In this document: piece after piece, positions 1 through 8,472 of the stretch | Layout of the letters: each line of letters opens with the position of its first letter | How positions within the stretch are numbered: the first letter of the stretch is position 1 | Source: Dyella thiooxydans | GTDB lineage: Bacteria > Pseudomonadota > Gammaproteobacteria > Xanthomonadales > Rhodanobacteraceae | Assembly (NCBI RefSeq): GCF_001641285.1 | Contig: NZ_CP014841.1 | Location: forward strand, 2,170,001-2,234,000 | Length of the DNA stretch: 64,000 nt | Direction of reading: 5' to 3' | Position numbers and translations under genes: made by a program | The notes under the pieces: model-generated | What the model saw: the letters and a program-made list of their open reading frames with translations, nothing else | Told to the model about the DNA's origin: nothing | Database searches by the model: none

Positions 1-1608
1 CAGCCAGGCCGGCAGCAGGCCGGCATGGTGTTCGATCAGGATGCCGATGAAGCGCTCCATCGAGCCGACGATGGCCCGGTGCAGCATCACCGGATGGCGC
101 TTCTGCGAGTGCTCGTCGACGTATTCGGCCCCCAGCCGCTCGGGCATCATGAAATCCACCTGCATGGTGCCGACCTGCCAGGCACGGCCGATCGAGTCCT
201 TCATGTGGTACTCGATCTTGGGGCCGTAGAAGGCGCCCTCGCCCGGCAGCTCTTCCCATTCGACGCCGGCCGAACGCAAGGCGGCACGAAGCGCCTCCTC
301 GGCCTTGTCCCAGACCTCCTCGGCGCCGATCCGCTTCTCCGGACGCAGGGCGATCTTCAGCGCGATGTTGTCGAAACCGAAGTCGGCATAGACCTGCATC
401 GCCTGCTGGTGGAAGGCGGTGACCTCCGGCTCGATCTGCTCGGGCGTGCAGAAGATGTGGCCGTCGTCCTGGGTGAACGCGCGCACGCGCATGATGCCGT
501 GCAGCGCGCCGGAGGGCTCGTTGCGGTGGCAGCCGCCGAACTCGCCGTAGCGGATCGGCAGGTCGCGGTAACTGTGTAGCGTGTGGTTGAAGATCTGCAC
601 GTGGCCCGGGCAGTTCATCGGCTTCAGCGCGTAGGTGTGCTTCTCCGACTCGGTGAAGAACATGTTCTCGGCGTAGTTGTCCCAGTGGCCGGACTTCTTC
701 CACAGCGACACGTCCAGCACCTGCGGACAGCGCACTTCCTGGTAGCCGGACTTGCGGTACACGTTGCGCATGTACTGCTCGACCTGCTGCCAGATCGCCC
801 AGCCCTTCGGGTGCCAGAACACCATGCCCGGACCCTCCTCCTGCTGGTGGAACAGGTCCAGTGCCTTGCCGATCTTGCGGTGGTCGCGCTTCTCGGCCTC
901 CTCCAGCTGGTGCAGGTAGGCTTTCAGGTCCTTGTCGTTGAGCCAGGCGGTGCCATAGATGCGGCTGAGCATCTGGTTGTTCGAATCGCCGCGCCAGTAG
1001 GCGCCGGCCACCTTCATCAGCTTGAACGCGCGCAACTTGCCGGTGTTGGGCACGTGGGGGCCGCGGCACAGGTCGGTGAACTCGCCCTGCGAGTACAGCG
1101 ACAGCTCCTCGTTCGACGGGATCGATTCGATGATCTGCGCCTTGTACTCCTCGCCAAGGCCGCGGAAGAACGCGATCGCCTCGTCGCGCGACTTCACGCT
1201 GCGCGTCACCGCCAGCTGCTCGTCGACGATCTTGTGCATCTCCGCCTCGATCTTCGGCAGGTCCTCCGGAGTGAAGGGCCGCTCGTAGGCGAAGTCGTAG
1301 TAGAAGCCGTTCTCGATCACCGGACCGATGGTCACCTGCGCGCCCGGGAACAGCCGCTGCACGGCCTGGCCCATCAGGTGCGCGGTGGAGTGGCGCAGGA
1401 TCTCCAGCGCCTCCGGACTCTTGTCGGTGACGATCTGCAGGCTGGCGTCACGGTCGATGAGGTGGCTGGCGTCAACCAGCTTGTCGTCCACCTTGCCGGC
1501 CAGGGTGGCCTTGGCCAGGCCGGCGCCAATGGAGGCGGCCACGTCCTGCACGGTCACGGGATGGTCGAACGGCCGCTGGCTGCCGTCGGGAAGGGTGATC
1601 TGGATCAT
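1..1608 (-). CDS. thrS: threonyl-tRNA synthetase (partial, 3' end outside window)
   Basis: Charges tRNA-Thr with threonine in the cytoplasm. The first 536 residues are present on the minus strand and the gene runs off the left edge. The N-terminus [10 protein letters not shown] with ...[15 protein letters not shown] is the TGS domain. It is followed by the second additional domain ([10 protein letters not shown], with catalytic-type editing residues in the HFYYDF-like region) and the class II core with GPHVPNTG, the LKPMNCPGH motif and QDDGHIF. The start ATG at 1608-1606 is preceded by GAGAGCTTCC, a modest ribosome-binding site. The leader holds a short ORF and a hairpin, listed separately. 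In related genomes thrS is followed by infC, rpmI and rplT, which would lie off the left edge; this is known gene order and is not seen here. Confidence 0.96.
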   Translation of the reverse strand, partial: MIQITLPDGSQRPFDHPVTVQDVAASIGAGLAKATLAGKVDDKLVDASHLIDRDASLQIVTDKSPEALEILRHSTAHLMGQAVQRLFPGAQVTIGPVIENGFYYDFAYERPFTPEDLPKIEAEMHKIVDEQLAVTRSVKSRDEAIAFFRGLGEEYKAQIIESIPSNEELSLYSQGEFTDLCRGPHVPNTGKLRAFKLMKVAGAYWRGDSNNQMLSRIYGTAWLNDKDLKAYLHQLEEAEKRDHRKIGKALDLFHQQEEGPGMVFWHPKGWAIWQQVEQYMRNVYRKSGYQEVRCPQVLDVSLWKKSGHWDNYAENMFFTESEKHTYALKPMNCPGHVQIFNHTLHSYRDLPIRYGEFGGCHRNEPSGALHGIMRVRAFTQDDGHIFCTPEQIEPEVTAFHQQAMQVYADFGFDNIALKIALRPEKRIGAEEVWDKAEEALRAALRSAGVEWEELPGEGAFYGPKIEYHMKDSIGRAWQVGTMQVDFMMPERLGAEYVDEHSQKRHPVMLHRAIVGSMERFIGILIEHHAGLLPAWL

Positions 1609-1630
1609 GGGAAGCTCTCGCAGAAAGCAG

Positions 1631-1705
1631 AAAAGGGCACGCGGCCCTTTTCATCAAAGACTCGAAGTGCGCGGAAAGTCAGCGTTGGGAGCTAATAGTG
1701 GACAT
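1631..1705 (-). promoter_or_regulatory. thrS leader: 8-codon upstream ORF plus perfect 8-bp hairpin
   Basis: On the minus strand, positions 1705-1679 form a tiny ORF reading MSTISSQR followed by TGA. It ends about 70 bases before the thrS start. Between it and thrS, 1631-1638 (aaaagggc) pairs perfectly with 1644-1651 (gcccttttt side) around a 5-base loop. The hairpin is followed by a mixed pyrimidine stretch and not a clean T-run. This may be a leader attenuator or a translational operator; autoregulation of thrS through leader structure is established in E. coli. Whether the short ORF is translated is unknown. Confidence 0.4.
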
Positions 1706-1867
1706 GTCGCACGCTCGGCCGGCGCTTGGCGCGGGCCACCCTGGGCCTATGAGGAAGGTGGAAGACGGTTGCTAGTCTAACCCGGAACCGGCCCGGCTTC
1801 GCCACCGCCGGGGAAGGCGCAGTGCACGGCGGTACAATGATCGGATAACGAAAGGAAATCCTGTCGC

Positions 1868-2875
1868 ATGCGTATCCTCGTCACCGGAACGGCCGGCTTC
1901 GTCGGCGCCGCCCTGGCGCAACGCCTTCTCGCACGGGGCGACGAGGTATGGGGGCTGGACAACCACAACAATTACTACGACCCGGCGCTCAAGGAAGCCC
2001 GTCTGGCCCTGTTCGCCGACCATCCCGGCTACACCCACCAGCGGGCGGATCTGGCTGACGCAGGAGCGGTGAACCAGGCGTTCGCGACCTTCCGGCCCGA
2101 GCGGGTGGTGAATCTGGCCGCCCAGGCCGGCGTGCGCTACTCGCTGCAGAACCCGCAGGCATACATCCAGAGCAACCTGGTCGGCTTTGGCAACATCCTC
2201 GAAGCCTGCCGGCATGGCGGCGTGCAGCACCTGGTCTACGCCTCGTCCAGCTCGGTCTACGGGGCGAACCGCAAGCTGCCGTTCGCGGTGGAGGACGCCG
2301 TCGACCATCCGGTCAGCCTGTACGCGGCGACCAAGAAGGCCAACGAGCTGATGGCGCATACCTACAGCCACCTCTACGGCCTGCCGACCACCGGCCTGCG
2401 CTTTTTCACCGTATACGGCCCGTGGGGCCGGCCGGACATGTCGCCGATGCTGTTCGCCGACCGGATCAGCCGCGGCGAACCGATCGACGTGTTCAATTTC
2501 GGCAACCACAGCCGCGATTTCACCTACATCGACGACATCGTCGAAGGCGTGATCCGCACCCTCGACCATCCGGCGCAGCCGGATCCGTCCGACGACCCGA
2601 TGCAGCCGAACCCGGGGACCTCGGCTGCGCCCTACCGGGTCTACAACATCGGCAACGACCAGCCGGTTCAGCTGCTGCGCTTCATCGAGCTGATGGAACA
2701 GGCGCTGGGACGCACAGTGGAGAAGCGCCTGCTGCCGATGCAGCCGGGCGACGTGCCGGACACCTGGGCGGACGTCTCGGCGCTGCGGCGAGACGTGGGC
2801 TATGCGCCGAGCACGTCCATCGAAGATGGCGTGGCCAGGTTCGTCGCGTGGTACCGCGAATATTCCGCCCACTGA
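1868..2875 (+). CDS. NAD-dependent epimerase, UDP-glucuronate 4-epimerase type
   Basis: An extended short-chain dehydrogenase of 335 residues that most likely interconverts UDP-glucuronate and UDP-galacturonate for polysaccharide or LPS synthesis. The Rossmann motif GTAGFVG is at residues 7-13, followed by the WGLDNHNNYYDP segment typical of UDP-uronate epimerases, NLAAQAGVRYS, the serine-rich YASSSSVYG stretch, and the YAATKK catalytic Tyr-xxx-Lys motif. The TVYGPWGRPDM segment fits the UDP-sugar binding region of this subfamily. A good ribosome-binding site (AAAGGAAA) lies about 9 bases upstream of the ATG. It is transcribed divergently from thrS. No other polysaccharide genes are adjacent, so the exact substrate is an inference from motif similarity. 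Confidence 0.85.
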   Translation: MRILVTGTAGFVGAALAQRLLARGDEVWGLDNHNNYYDPALKEARLALFADHPGYTHQRADLADAGAVNQAFATFRPERVVNLAAQAGVRYSLQNPQAYIQSNLVGFGNILEACRHGGVQHLVYASSSSVYGANRKLPFAVEDAVDHPVSLYAATKKANELMAHTYSHLYGLPTTGLRFFTVYGPWGRPDMSPMLFADRISRGEPIDVFNFGNHSRDFTYIDDIVEGVIRTLDHPAQPDPSDDPMQPNPGTSAAPYRVYNIGNDQPVQLLRFIELMEQALGRTVEKRLLPMQPGDVPDTWADVSALRRDVGYAPSTSIEDGVARFVAWYREYSAH

Positions 2876-2881
2876 CCACCG

Positions 2882-2958
2882 GTAGGAGCGCATCCTGTGC
2901 GCGAATGCTTCTGACCGGTAAACCGGCAAGGGCATTCGCGCACAGGGTGCGCTCCTAC
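2882..2958. repeat. GTAG-type extragenic palindrome (REP hairpin)
   Basis: An imperfect inverted repeat of about 77 bases, starting GTAGGAGCGCATCCTGTGCG and ending with the complementary CGCACAGGGTGCGCTCCTAC, with a short central loop. The same element occurs at 58213-58291, a relative at 58383-58463 and a single arm at 63736-63760. GTAG-initiated REPs of this kind are known from Stenotrophomonas and relatives. It lies between the convergent epimerase and hemJ genes and may act as a transcript end. Confidence 0.85.
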
Positions 2959-2966
2959 AGAGTCGG

Positions 2967-3416
2967 TTAGAACGGTTTGGCCAGCACCAGGTAGATCACC
3001 GCCAGCAGCAGCAGCACCGGCGGCTCGTTGAACCAGCGCAGCGCCCGCGACGACGGCAGCGGGCCGCCCTTCTCGCTGCGCTTGAGCAACCGGCCCGCAC
3101 AGATGAAGTAGGCCAGCAGCACGGCGACCAGTGTGAGCTTGGCGTCGATCCAGTGCATGCCCGCCACGACATTCGGCAACTGCCGCGGAAACACCCGCCA
3201 GCCCTGCCAGAGCGCGAGGCCGAACACGAAGGCGATGCCGAACATGTTGTGCCCGAACTTGTACAGCCGCCGCCCCATCAGGTGCAGCCGAGCCCGCACC
3301 GCCGCATCGTCCCCCGCCTCCGCCACGTTCACCAGGATCCGCGGCAGGTAGAACACCGTCGCCATCCAGGCGATCACGAACAGCAGGTGCAGGGACTTGA
3401 TCCACAGGTAGGTCAT
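2967..3416 (-). CDS. hemJ: HemJ-type protoporphyrinogen IX oxidase (CopD/UPF0093 family)
   Basis: An integral membrane protein of 149 residues. The family oxidises protoporphyrinogen IX to protoporphyrin IX in heme synthesis where hemG and hemY are absent. The N-terminus TYLWIKSLHLLFVIAWMA, then FYLPRI and KFGHNMFG, are the signature segments of the family; the His in LHLLF and the later His and Arg residues are the conserved positions. Four hydrophobic stretches are apparent (about residues 5-22, 50-72, 85-102 and 128-146). I chose the ATG at 3416 instead of the upstream one because the family begins at the MTYLWIK-like segment. It converges with the epimerase and follows tRNA-Val on the same strand. 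Confidence 0.85.
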   Translation of the reverse strand: MTYLWIKSLHLLFVIAWMATVFYLPRILVNVAEAGDDAAVRARLHLMGRRLYKFGHNMFGIAFVFGLALWQGWRVFPRQLPNVVAGMHWIDAKLTLVAVLLAYFICAGRLLKRSEKGGPLPSSRALRWFNEPPVLLLLAVIYLVLAKPF

Positions 3417-3452
3417 CGCATCGGCTCCGGGACACCTCGGCAACGGGCAAAC

Positions 3453-3484
3453 AAAAACGGCGCCGTCCTCGCGGGCGGCGCCGT
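3453..3484 (-). terminator. Rho-independent terminator after tRNA-Val
   Basis: On the minus strand the GC-rich stem ACGGCGCCG...CGGCGCCGT is followed directly by TTTTTG. It lies about 55 bases downstream of the tRNA-Val gene and just upstream of hemJ, so it most likely ends the tRNA transcript. Confidence 0.85.
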
Positions 3485-3537
3485 CTTGCTGGATCTTGCT
3501 GCAACCGCCCCGGCAGGAACCGGAACCGTCGGCATCT

Positions 3538-3612
3538 TGGTGGGCGGTACAAGGATCGAACTTGTGACCCCTACCATGTCAAGGTAGTGCTCTACCGCTG
3601 AGCTAACCGCCC
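3538..3612 (-). tRNA. tRNA-Val (anticodon GAC)
   Basis: A cloverleaf of 75 nt with the 3' CCA encoded. The acceptor GGGCGGT pairs with ACCGCCC, the D arm is GCTCAGCGGTAGAGC, and the anticodon stem-loop is CTACC-TTGACAT-GGTAG with GAC as anticodon. The T arm contains GTTCGATCC. It stands alone between uvrB and hemJ, all on the minus strand. Confidence 0.97.
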
Positions 3613-3682
3613 AAGAGCCGCGAAGTATAGCCAAAGCCCTGAAACCGGCGCAACAGGGCCACGCCCGGACCGGCCAGACCGG

Positions 3683-5713
3683 CTAGCGCAGCGCTTGCTC
3701 CCGCAGCTTGCCGATCTGGTCGCGGATCCGCGCCGCCTCCTCGAACTCGAGGTTCTGGGCGTGCTTGTACATCTGCCCTTCCAGCTTCTTGATCGCCGCC
3801 GACAGCTGCTGCGGACTGAGCGATTCGTAGCCCGCCGCCGGCTCGGCCACCGCCTTGTCTCGGTCGCGCCCGGCACCGCGCTTGCCCCGTCCGCGGGCCG
3901 GCGCCTCGCTGCGGGCGCCCTCCATGATGTCGGCGATACGCCGCACCACGGTCTGCGGCGTGATGCCGTTGGCCGCGTTCCAGGCGATCTGCTTTTCGCG
4001 GCGGCGCGCGGTCTCGTCCATCGCCGCCTGCATCGAACGGGTCACCTCGTCGGCGTAGAGGATCGCCCGGCCGCGCACGTTGCGGGCGGCGCGGCCGATG
4101 GTCTGGATCAGTGAACCGGTGGAGCGCAGGAACCCCTCCTTGTCGGCGTCCAGCACCGCCACCAGCGAGACCTCCGGCATGTCCAGGCCCTCGCGCAGCA
4201 GGTTGATGCCCACCAGCACGTCGAACTCGCCCAGGCGCAGGTCGCGGATGATCTCGCTGCGCTCCACCGTCTCGATGTCCGAATGCAGGTAGCGCACCTT
4301 GATGTCGTGCTCGGCGAGGTATTCGGTGAGGTTCTCGGCCATGCGCTTGGTCAGCGTGGTGACCAGGGTGCGGTCGCCCAGCGCGATCTGCTTGCGTACC
4401 TCGCCGAGCAAATCGTCAACCTGGGTGCGCACCGGCCGCACCTCCACTTCCGGATCGACCAGGCCGGTCGGGCGGACCACCAGCTCGACCACCGCGTCGC
4501 CGGACTTCTGCAGCTCGTAGTCGCGCGGCGTCGCCGACACGTAGATCGCCCGCGGCACGCGCTGCTCCCACTCCTCGAAGCGCAGCGGACGGTTGTCCAT
4601 CGCCGACGGCAAGCGGAAGCCGAACTCCACCAGGGTTTCCTTGCGCGAGCGGTCGCCCTTGTACATGGCGCCGAGCTGGGGAACGGTGACGTGCGACTCG
4701 TCGACCACCAGCAGGCCATCGGGCGGCAGGTAGTCGAACAGGGTCGGCGGCGGCTCGCCGGGCAGGCGGCGGGTCAGGTGGCGCGAGTAGTTCTCGATAC
4801 CCTGGCAGTAGCCGACCTCGGCCATCATCTCGATGTCGAAGCGGGTGCGCTGGTCCAGCCGCTGCGCCTCGAGCAGCTTGTTGGCGGCGTAGAGCTGATC
4901 CAGCCGCTCCTTCAGCTCCACCTTGATCGTCTCGATCGCGTTGAGCACGCTCTCGCGGGTCGAGGCGTAATGGGTGCGGGGGTAAACCGTGTAGCGCGGC
5001 ACCTTGCGCAGCACCTCGCCAGTCAGCGGGTCGAACAGCGCCAGGTTCTCCACCTCGCCGTCGAACAGTTCGATGCGCAGCGCCTCGGTCTCCGACTCGG
5101 CCGGGAACACGTCGATGATCTCGCCGCGCACGCGGTAGGTGCCGCGGCGCAGCTCCATCTCGTTGCGGCTGTACTGCAGCTCGGTGAGCTGGCGGATCAG
5201 CTGGCGCTGCTCGATGCGCTCGCCGCGGGCGAGGATCAGCCGCAACGAGAGGTAATCTTCCGGATTGCCCAGGCCGTAGATCGCCGACACCGTGGCCACG
5301 ATGATCGAATCGCGCCGCGACAGCAGCGCCTTGGTCGCCGCCAGCCGCATCTGCTCGATGTGCTCGTTGATCGAGGCGTCCTTCTCGATGAAGGTGTCCG
5401 ACGCCACCACGTAGGCCTCGGGCTGGTAGTAGTCGTAGTAGCTGACGAAGTACTCCACCGCGTTGTGCGGGAAGAACTCCTTGAACTCGCCGTACAGCTG
5501 CGCCGCCAGCGTCTTGTTCGGCGCCATCACGATGGTCGGCCGCTGCACCCGCTGGATCACGTTGGCAATGGTGTAGGTCTTGCCCGAACCGGTCACGCCG
5601 AGCAGCGTCTGCGCCGCCAGCCCGGCCTCGAAGCCCTCGCTGAGGCGCTCGATCGCCTGCGGCTGGTCGCCGGAGGGCTGGTAGGGGGAAACAAGCTCGA
5701 ATCGTTCGGTCAT
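3683..5713 (-). CDS. uvrB: UvrABC system protein B (excinuclease helicase subunit)
   Basis: The damage-verifying helicase-like subunit of nucleotide excision repair. The 676 residues match the family length. Walker A GVTGSGKT is at residues 39-46. The [11 protein letters not shown] segment at about 91-101 is the beta-hairpin that clamps [12 protein letters not shown] supplies the motif II DE-H residues, and the helicase motifs [14 protein letters not shown] and IGRAARN follow. The C-terminus ([17 protein letters not shown]...) is the UVR coiled-coil domain that contacts UvrA or UvrC. The start [18 protein letters not shown] matches the family. It is divergent from the fimT-like gene. A perfect 8-bp-arm inverted repeat lies 44 bases upstream of the start. 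Confidence 0.98.
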   Translation of the reverse strand: MTERFELVSPYQPSGDQPQAIERLSEGFEAGLAAQTLLGVTGSGKTYTIANVIQRVQRPTIVMAPNKTLAAQLYGEFKEFFPHNAVEYFVSYYDYYQPEAYVVASDTFIEKDASINEHIEQMRLAATKALLSRRDSIIVATVSAIYGLGNPEDYLSLRLILARGERIEQRQLIRQLTELQYSRNEMELRRGTYRVRGEIIDVFPAESETEALRIELFDGEVENLALFDPLTGEVLRKVPRYTVYPRTHYASTRESVLNAIETIKVELKERLDQLYAANKLLEAQRLDQRTRFDIEMMAEVGYCQGIENYSRHLTRRLPGEPPPTLFDYLPPDGLLVVDESHVTVPQLGAMYKGDRSRKETLVEFGFRLPSAMDNRPLRFEEWEQRVPRAIYVSATPRDYELQKSGDAVVELVVRPTGLVDPEVEVRPVRTQVDDLLGEVRKQIALGDRTLVTTLTKRMAENLTEYLAEHDIKVRYLHSDIETVERSEIIRDLRLGEFDVLVGINLLREGLDMPEVSLVAVLDADKEGFLRSTGSLIQTIGRAARNVRGRAILYADEVTRSMQAAMDETARRREKQIAWNAANGITPQTVVRRIADIMEGARSEAPARGRGKRGAGRDRDKAVAEPAAGYESLSPQQLSAAIKKLEGQMYKHAQNLEFEEAARIRDQIGKLREQALR

Positions 5714-5756
5714 GACCTGACAGCATGCGGGCGGCGACGCGCATTTTAAATCGCCC

Positions 5757-5779
5757 CTGCTGACAGCCTGCGTCAGCAG
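5757..5779. promoter_or_regulatory. Perfect inverted repeat between uvrB and fimT-like gene
   Basis: CTGCTGAC, a 7-base spacer, then GTCAGCAG. Both arms are perfect. Its position in the divergent promoter region suits an operator. It does not match the xanthomonad SOS box TTAG-N6-TACT that I know of, so assignment to LexA is not supported. Confidence 0.4.
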
Positions 5780-5869
5780 TCACCCACGGCGTCGCCATCG
5801 ACGCGACGGCATGCGCAGTGCCGCGCGTTGCCTACCCTCTGTCAGGTCACCCGCCCGATGGAGCCCGCC

Positions 5870-6442
5870 ATGGACCGGCAGCCCACGCACGCAGGACAGC
5901 TTCGCCGTACACGAACGTCGCAGGGCTGGACCCTGATCGAACAGTTGATGGTCCTGGCCATCGTCGCCGTACTGGTCACCATCGCACTACCCTCGATGGG
6001 CAACGTGCTGGCCAGGAGCCGGCTGCAGAGCGCGCAGATGGACCTGATGGCCGGGCTGCAACATGCCCGCTATATCGCCGTCTCCAAGGGGTTGCCGGCA
6101 GTGTTCTGCCCGAGCAGGGACGGCTCGGACTGCGTACGCACTTCCCGCTGGGAAAACGGCTGGCTGATCGGAATGGACCGAAACGGCGACAACCACCCGG
6201 ACCAGTCGGCGATCGTCACGGGGCCTCACGCGCCGGCCGGTATGCATGTGAGGAGCAGCGTCGGGCGATACCGGGTGCGCTTCCATCCGGACGGAAGCGC
6301 CGCGGGGACGAACCTGACCATCACCCTGTGCCTGCCGGGACGCGATGCGAAAGCCTTGAACGTGGTGGTTTCCAACGCAGGGCGGGTTCGCGGTGAACGG
6401 GCTTCCGAAGCCCAGACCATGGCGTGCATCGGCCGCACCTGA
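5870..6442 (+). CDS. Type IV pilus minor pseudopilin, FimT/GspH family
   Basis: A prepilin-like protein of 190 residues. After a basic leader of about 22 residues (ending RTRTSQG) comes the prepilin peptidase site G/WTLIEQ and a hydrophobic helix MVLAIVAVLVTIALPSMG, which is the class III signal and N-terminal pilin helix with Glu at position +5. The remainder (ARSRLQSAQMDLMAGLQHARYIAVSKG...) follows the GspH/FimT fold. It probably joins the type IV pilus initiation complex in the inner membrane. I chose the ATG at 5870 because GGAG lies 7 bases upstream; in-frame ATGs at 5828 and 5858 would give an unusually long leader. No other pilus genes are next to it, so it is a solitary fimT. Confidence 0.85.
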   Translation: MDRQPTHAGQLRRTRTSQGWTLIEQLMVLAIVAVLVTIALPSMGNVLARSRLQSAQMDLMAGLQHARYIAVSKGLPAVFCPSRDGSDCVRTSRWENGWLIGMDRNGDNHPDQSAIVTGPHAPAGMHVRSSVGRYRVRFHPDGSAAGTNLTITLCLPGRDAKALNVVVSNAGRVRGERASEAQTMACIGRT

Positions 6443-6531
6443 AGGCACACGACCCGCCCCGCTTCCGGCGAGATCGGCGCGACCGATGGCTGAAGGCTGC
6501 GGCCATCCCGGGCCGCAGCTGCCGGGACGAC

Positions 6532-6732
6532 TCAGGCCTTGACGTTGAGCAACCGGCCAACCGCCTGACCGGAAAGATTGACGGATGCTTGCGGGGTCGG
6601 CGCCGCTGCGGCGGCAGCTGCGCCGCCATCATCCTGATCGCCATCATGATCGGCCACGCCCGCCGCTTCGGCGGACTCAGGCCGGCTTGTGGCAGGGGCC
6701 GGGAAATTCGAGCCAACGGATGAAACGTTCAT
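6532..6732 (-). CDS. Small Ala/Gly-rich protein of unknown function
   Basis: A 66-residue ORF with a very strong ribosome-binding site (GGAGG 8 bases before the ATG) that is better than those of its neighbours. The product begins MNVSSVGSNFPAP, has an acidic low-complexity middle (HDGDQDDGG then seven alanines), and ends VNLSGQAVGRLLNVKA. I recall similar short proteins with an N-terminal MNVSS and a C-terminal SGQ.VG..LNV ending in xanthomonads and Burkholderia, but no function is known to me. There is no transmembrane segment or signal peptide. The composition looks intrinsically disordered. Confidence 0.6.
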   Translation of the reverse strand: MNVSSVGSNFPAPATSRPESAEAAGVADHDGDQDDGGAAAAAAAPTPQASVNLSGQAVGRLLNVKA

Positions 6733-6958
6733 GCAAAACCTCCAATTGCCTGGGAGCGGAGCGAAAAGGCTCCATGACCGGCGTCGGCCATATCAGGCGC
6801 AACTTGAGCACCACCTCGACATTTCGCAAATAGCTGTGAAATCAGCCATCTAAGAGCATGAACTTGCGCCACGCCGGAAGGATAAGCGCCCCTCATCGCA
6901 TCGGGCGCACCCTCCATCGCACGAAGCCGCACAGGCGGCCGATCGACAGCCCGGCCGC

Positions 6959-6992
6959 AAAAAAAAAGGCCTTGCATCGCTGCAAGGCCTTT
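6959..6992 (-). terminator. Original tRNA-Asn terminator left at the island's left end
   Basis: A perfect 12-bp stem (AAAGGCCTTGCA / TGCAAGGCCTTT, 4-base loop) followed on the minus strand by about nine T residues. An almost identical terminator lies at 34955-34989 beyond the intact tRNA-Asn. The two copies show that both the tRNA end and its terminator are carried at each end of the island. The stretch 6733-6958 upstream of it contains no gene that I can support. Confidence 0.85.
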
Positions 6993-6998
6993 CAAATC

Positions 6999-7049
6999 TG
7001 GCGCCCGAAGTTGGACTCGAACCAACGACCCCCTGATTAACAGTCAAGT
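6999..7049 (-). pseudogene. Orphan 3' part of tRNA-Asn, left attachment site (att)
   Basis: These 51 bases are identical to 34997-35047, the 3' part of the intact tRNA-Asn from the anticodon stem to the CCA. Beyond 7049 the match stops and the D arm and 5' acceptor are missing, so this copy cannot fold as a tRNA. It is the host's displaced tRNA end, created by integration at the anticodon region. Confidence 0.93.
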
Positions 7050-7141
7050 TGATTCTACAACAGAAACAACAATTTAGATGAAACTGGCTTACACAAAACA
7101 GCCTCTTCGCCAATAGCGAATCAATGAGTTATGGCGACGTT

Positions 7142-7330
7142 TTACACGCAACCTGGCAGCCCCAGGTGGGGCTGCTCGCGCCAACGCGACAGCACAAAGG
7201 ATGGGTTGTAAAGCGAGGCGGCGACGTCCTGCACCTGGACGCCTGGGAGCCTGCTGAGGCACACGGCGGTGGCATTGAATTGCTCGCTGTAGCGCGTGGT
7301 CGCTCCTGGGCCAGGCTTGGGATGGGGCAT
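7142..7330 (-). pseudogene. IS3-type transposase OrfA remnant
   Basis: A 62-residue fragment, MPHPKPGPG...RYSEQFNATAVCLSRLPGVQVQDVAASLYNPSFVLSRWR, which resembles the helix-turn-helix N-terminus of IS3-group OrfA proteins (pattern RYS.EFKATAV.LS.LPGVQV.DVA...L.RWRK). After SRWR the frame ends at GLPGCV, and no OrfB or inverted repeats are found between it and the left att site. Probably a decayed insertion sequence at the island end. The family assignment rests on memory of the motif. Confidence 0.5.
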
Positions 7331-7360
7331 TACTGAAAAGTCAAACCAGGTTGTCCGGAA

Positions 7361-7672
7361 CTATCGCGTCCGCTTGGATGAACTGCTGGGGGCGACTGTG
7401 ATCGTCTTGCCGAAGCCAAACATACGACGAGTCTTAGCCTTGCGCTCAGCTACTTCTTCCGCTGTTACGAGACGCACCTTGGGCTTTCCCGTGATTGGCT
7501 TTGGGGTTAGAAGCGCTTGAGGGCGGGTTTTACTGGTGCCCTTTGCCTTACGCGCACCCTTGCCTGGCGCGAGGTCAAGAATTCGCAACGCATCCCGGTT
7601 GACGGGCTTTGCCTTGAAGAATGCAAGCCGTGCGAGCGGCGAACCTCCGTTTTTTCCTGCTCGTTTAGCCAC
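7361..7672 (-). CDS. Small basic protein of unknown function
   Basis: 103 residues, rich in Lys and Arg (MAKRAGKNGGSPLARLAFFKAKPVNRDALRIL...). The start is GTG at 7672 with an excellent ribosome-binding site AAGGAG 7 bases upstream, which argues that it is expressed. No recognised domain. The middle, RPQALLTPKPITGKPKVRLVTAEEVAERKAK, is amphipathic and the tail is Ser/Arg-rich. The charge suggests nucleic-acid binding, which is inference only. It lies on the same strand as the genes that follow at the left end of the island. Confidence 0.6.
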   Translation of the reverse strand: MAKRAGKNGGSPLARLAFFKAKPVNRDALRILDLAPGKGARKAKGTSKTRPQALLTPKPITGKPKVRLVTAEEVAERKAKTRRMFGFGKTITVAPSSSSKRTR

Positions 7673-7867
7673 GACTACTCCTTCCTCTGATGGCGACTAA
7701 CTCTTGAATTTACGGACGCGCTCGTCCGCCTGATCGGCATTTTGACTGCAGTTTGCTCGACCAACTTGGGCCGAAGCCAGCCAACCCAAGCGCCAACAAT
7801 TCATCCCAAAGCGCAGCAGCAGCCTGTGGAAGGAGATGTTTCATGGCCGAAGCCTATGCGACACGAC

Positions 7868-8152
7868 TCATTCCTCCTCCGGCCACGTGAGACGCGTGGA
7901 TCCAAGCAACAAACCCAGCGGATAATCCTTGGCCCAAGCCGCGACATCGCCGGGAGATTCGAGCTCCAAATCCAACCTACAGGAAGGCGAATGCGAGGCC
8001 GCGAGCGACACATGGTGAGCGGTTGGGAAGTGCCGTGCGATAGCAACAGCTTTACGCCGGACAGAGAGGGGCAAGCTCGTATCTTGAGCCAACTCGATCA
8101 AGAACCCACCAGCCTGGATCAGCGATCGGGTCCTTTCGTTCGGTGTAGTCAC
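7868..8152 (-). CDS. BPSL0761-family small protein
   Basis: 94 residues. The N-terminus TTPNERTRSLIQAGGFLIELAQDTSLPLSVRRKAVAIARHFPTA matches the pattern TTP.ERTR.L...FL..L..D..LP..VR..A...LRHFPT of the family named after Burkholderia BPSL0761, which is common on genomic islands and prophages. The function is unknown. The start is GTG, overlapping the G-rich tract upstream that probably serves as the ribosome-binding site. The C-terminus WPEEE is acidic. It is on the minus strand, as are the genes on either side. Confidence 0.65.
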   Translation of the reverse strand: MTTPNERTRSLIQAGGFLIELAQDTSLPLSVRRKAVAIARHFPTAHHVSLAASHSPSCRLDLELESPGDVAAWAKDYPLGLLLGSTRLTWPEEE

Positions 8153-8472
8153 TATTCCCCCCCAAAGTTACAGAAACCCCCAAATTTGATTTTTCGCCGC
8201 AGTTTCAACGAAATTTGGGGAGCGGTGGTGGCACGATGACGCACATGCCTTGCCCCGATGATCATAGCGTGGCGCAGCTGCCGCATGTGCCTCATACGCA
8301 AGGGAAAAACCCCAGTGTAAGACGCGTCTTACAAGTGACCCCGCTGATACTAGTCTGGTCGCCGTGGGCTGAGCCAAGCGGAGACTATCCGTAATTTCGG
8401 GGTCAAAGCCGCCAGCGCTTCTACTTTTGAAGTGTCTGCTTGACGGGGAGCCTACGGAACTCCGGGACGACC
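8153..8472. other. 320-bp intergenic stretch with a perfect 18-bp palindrome and a hairpin
   Basis: No gene is supported here. Two structures stand out. The first is CCCCAAATTT at 8178-8187, which pairs with AAATTTGGGG at 8211-8220 around a 23-base loop. The second is the perfect palindrome TGTAAGACGCGTCTTACA at 8316-8333, typical of a dimeric repressor site. The stretch lies downstream of the metallo-beta-lactamase gene and upstream of the BPSL0761-like gene, so the palindrome could control the latter. Confidence 0.5.

Noticed and set aside
583-1695. Long plus-strand ORFs opposite thrS
   Set aside because: Antisense shadows of a well-conserved gene in GC-rich DNA. The same reasoning applies to plus-strand frames opposite uvrB, hsdR, ppnN, the TonB receptor and petB.
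6999-7049. Functional second tRNA-Asn
   Set aside because: The 5' acceptor and D arm are missing; only the 3' 51 bases are present.
7124-7336. Plus-strand 70-residue ORF at the left end of the island
   Set aside because: It lies opposite the IS3-like OrfA remnant, which has recognisable protein similarity; the plus frame has none.
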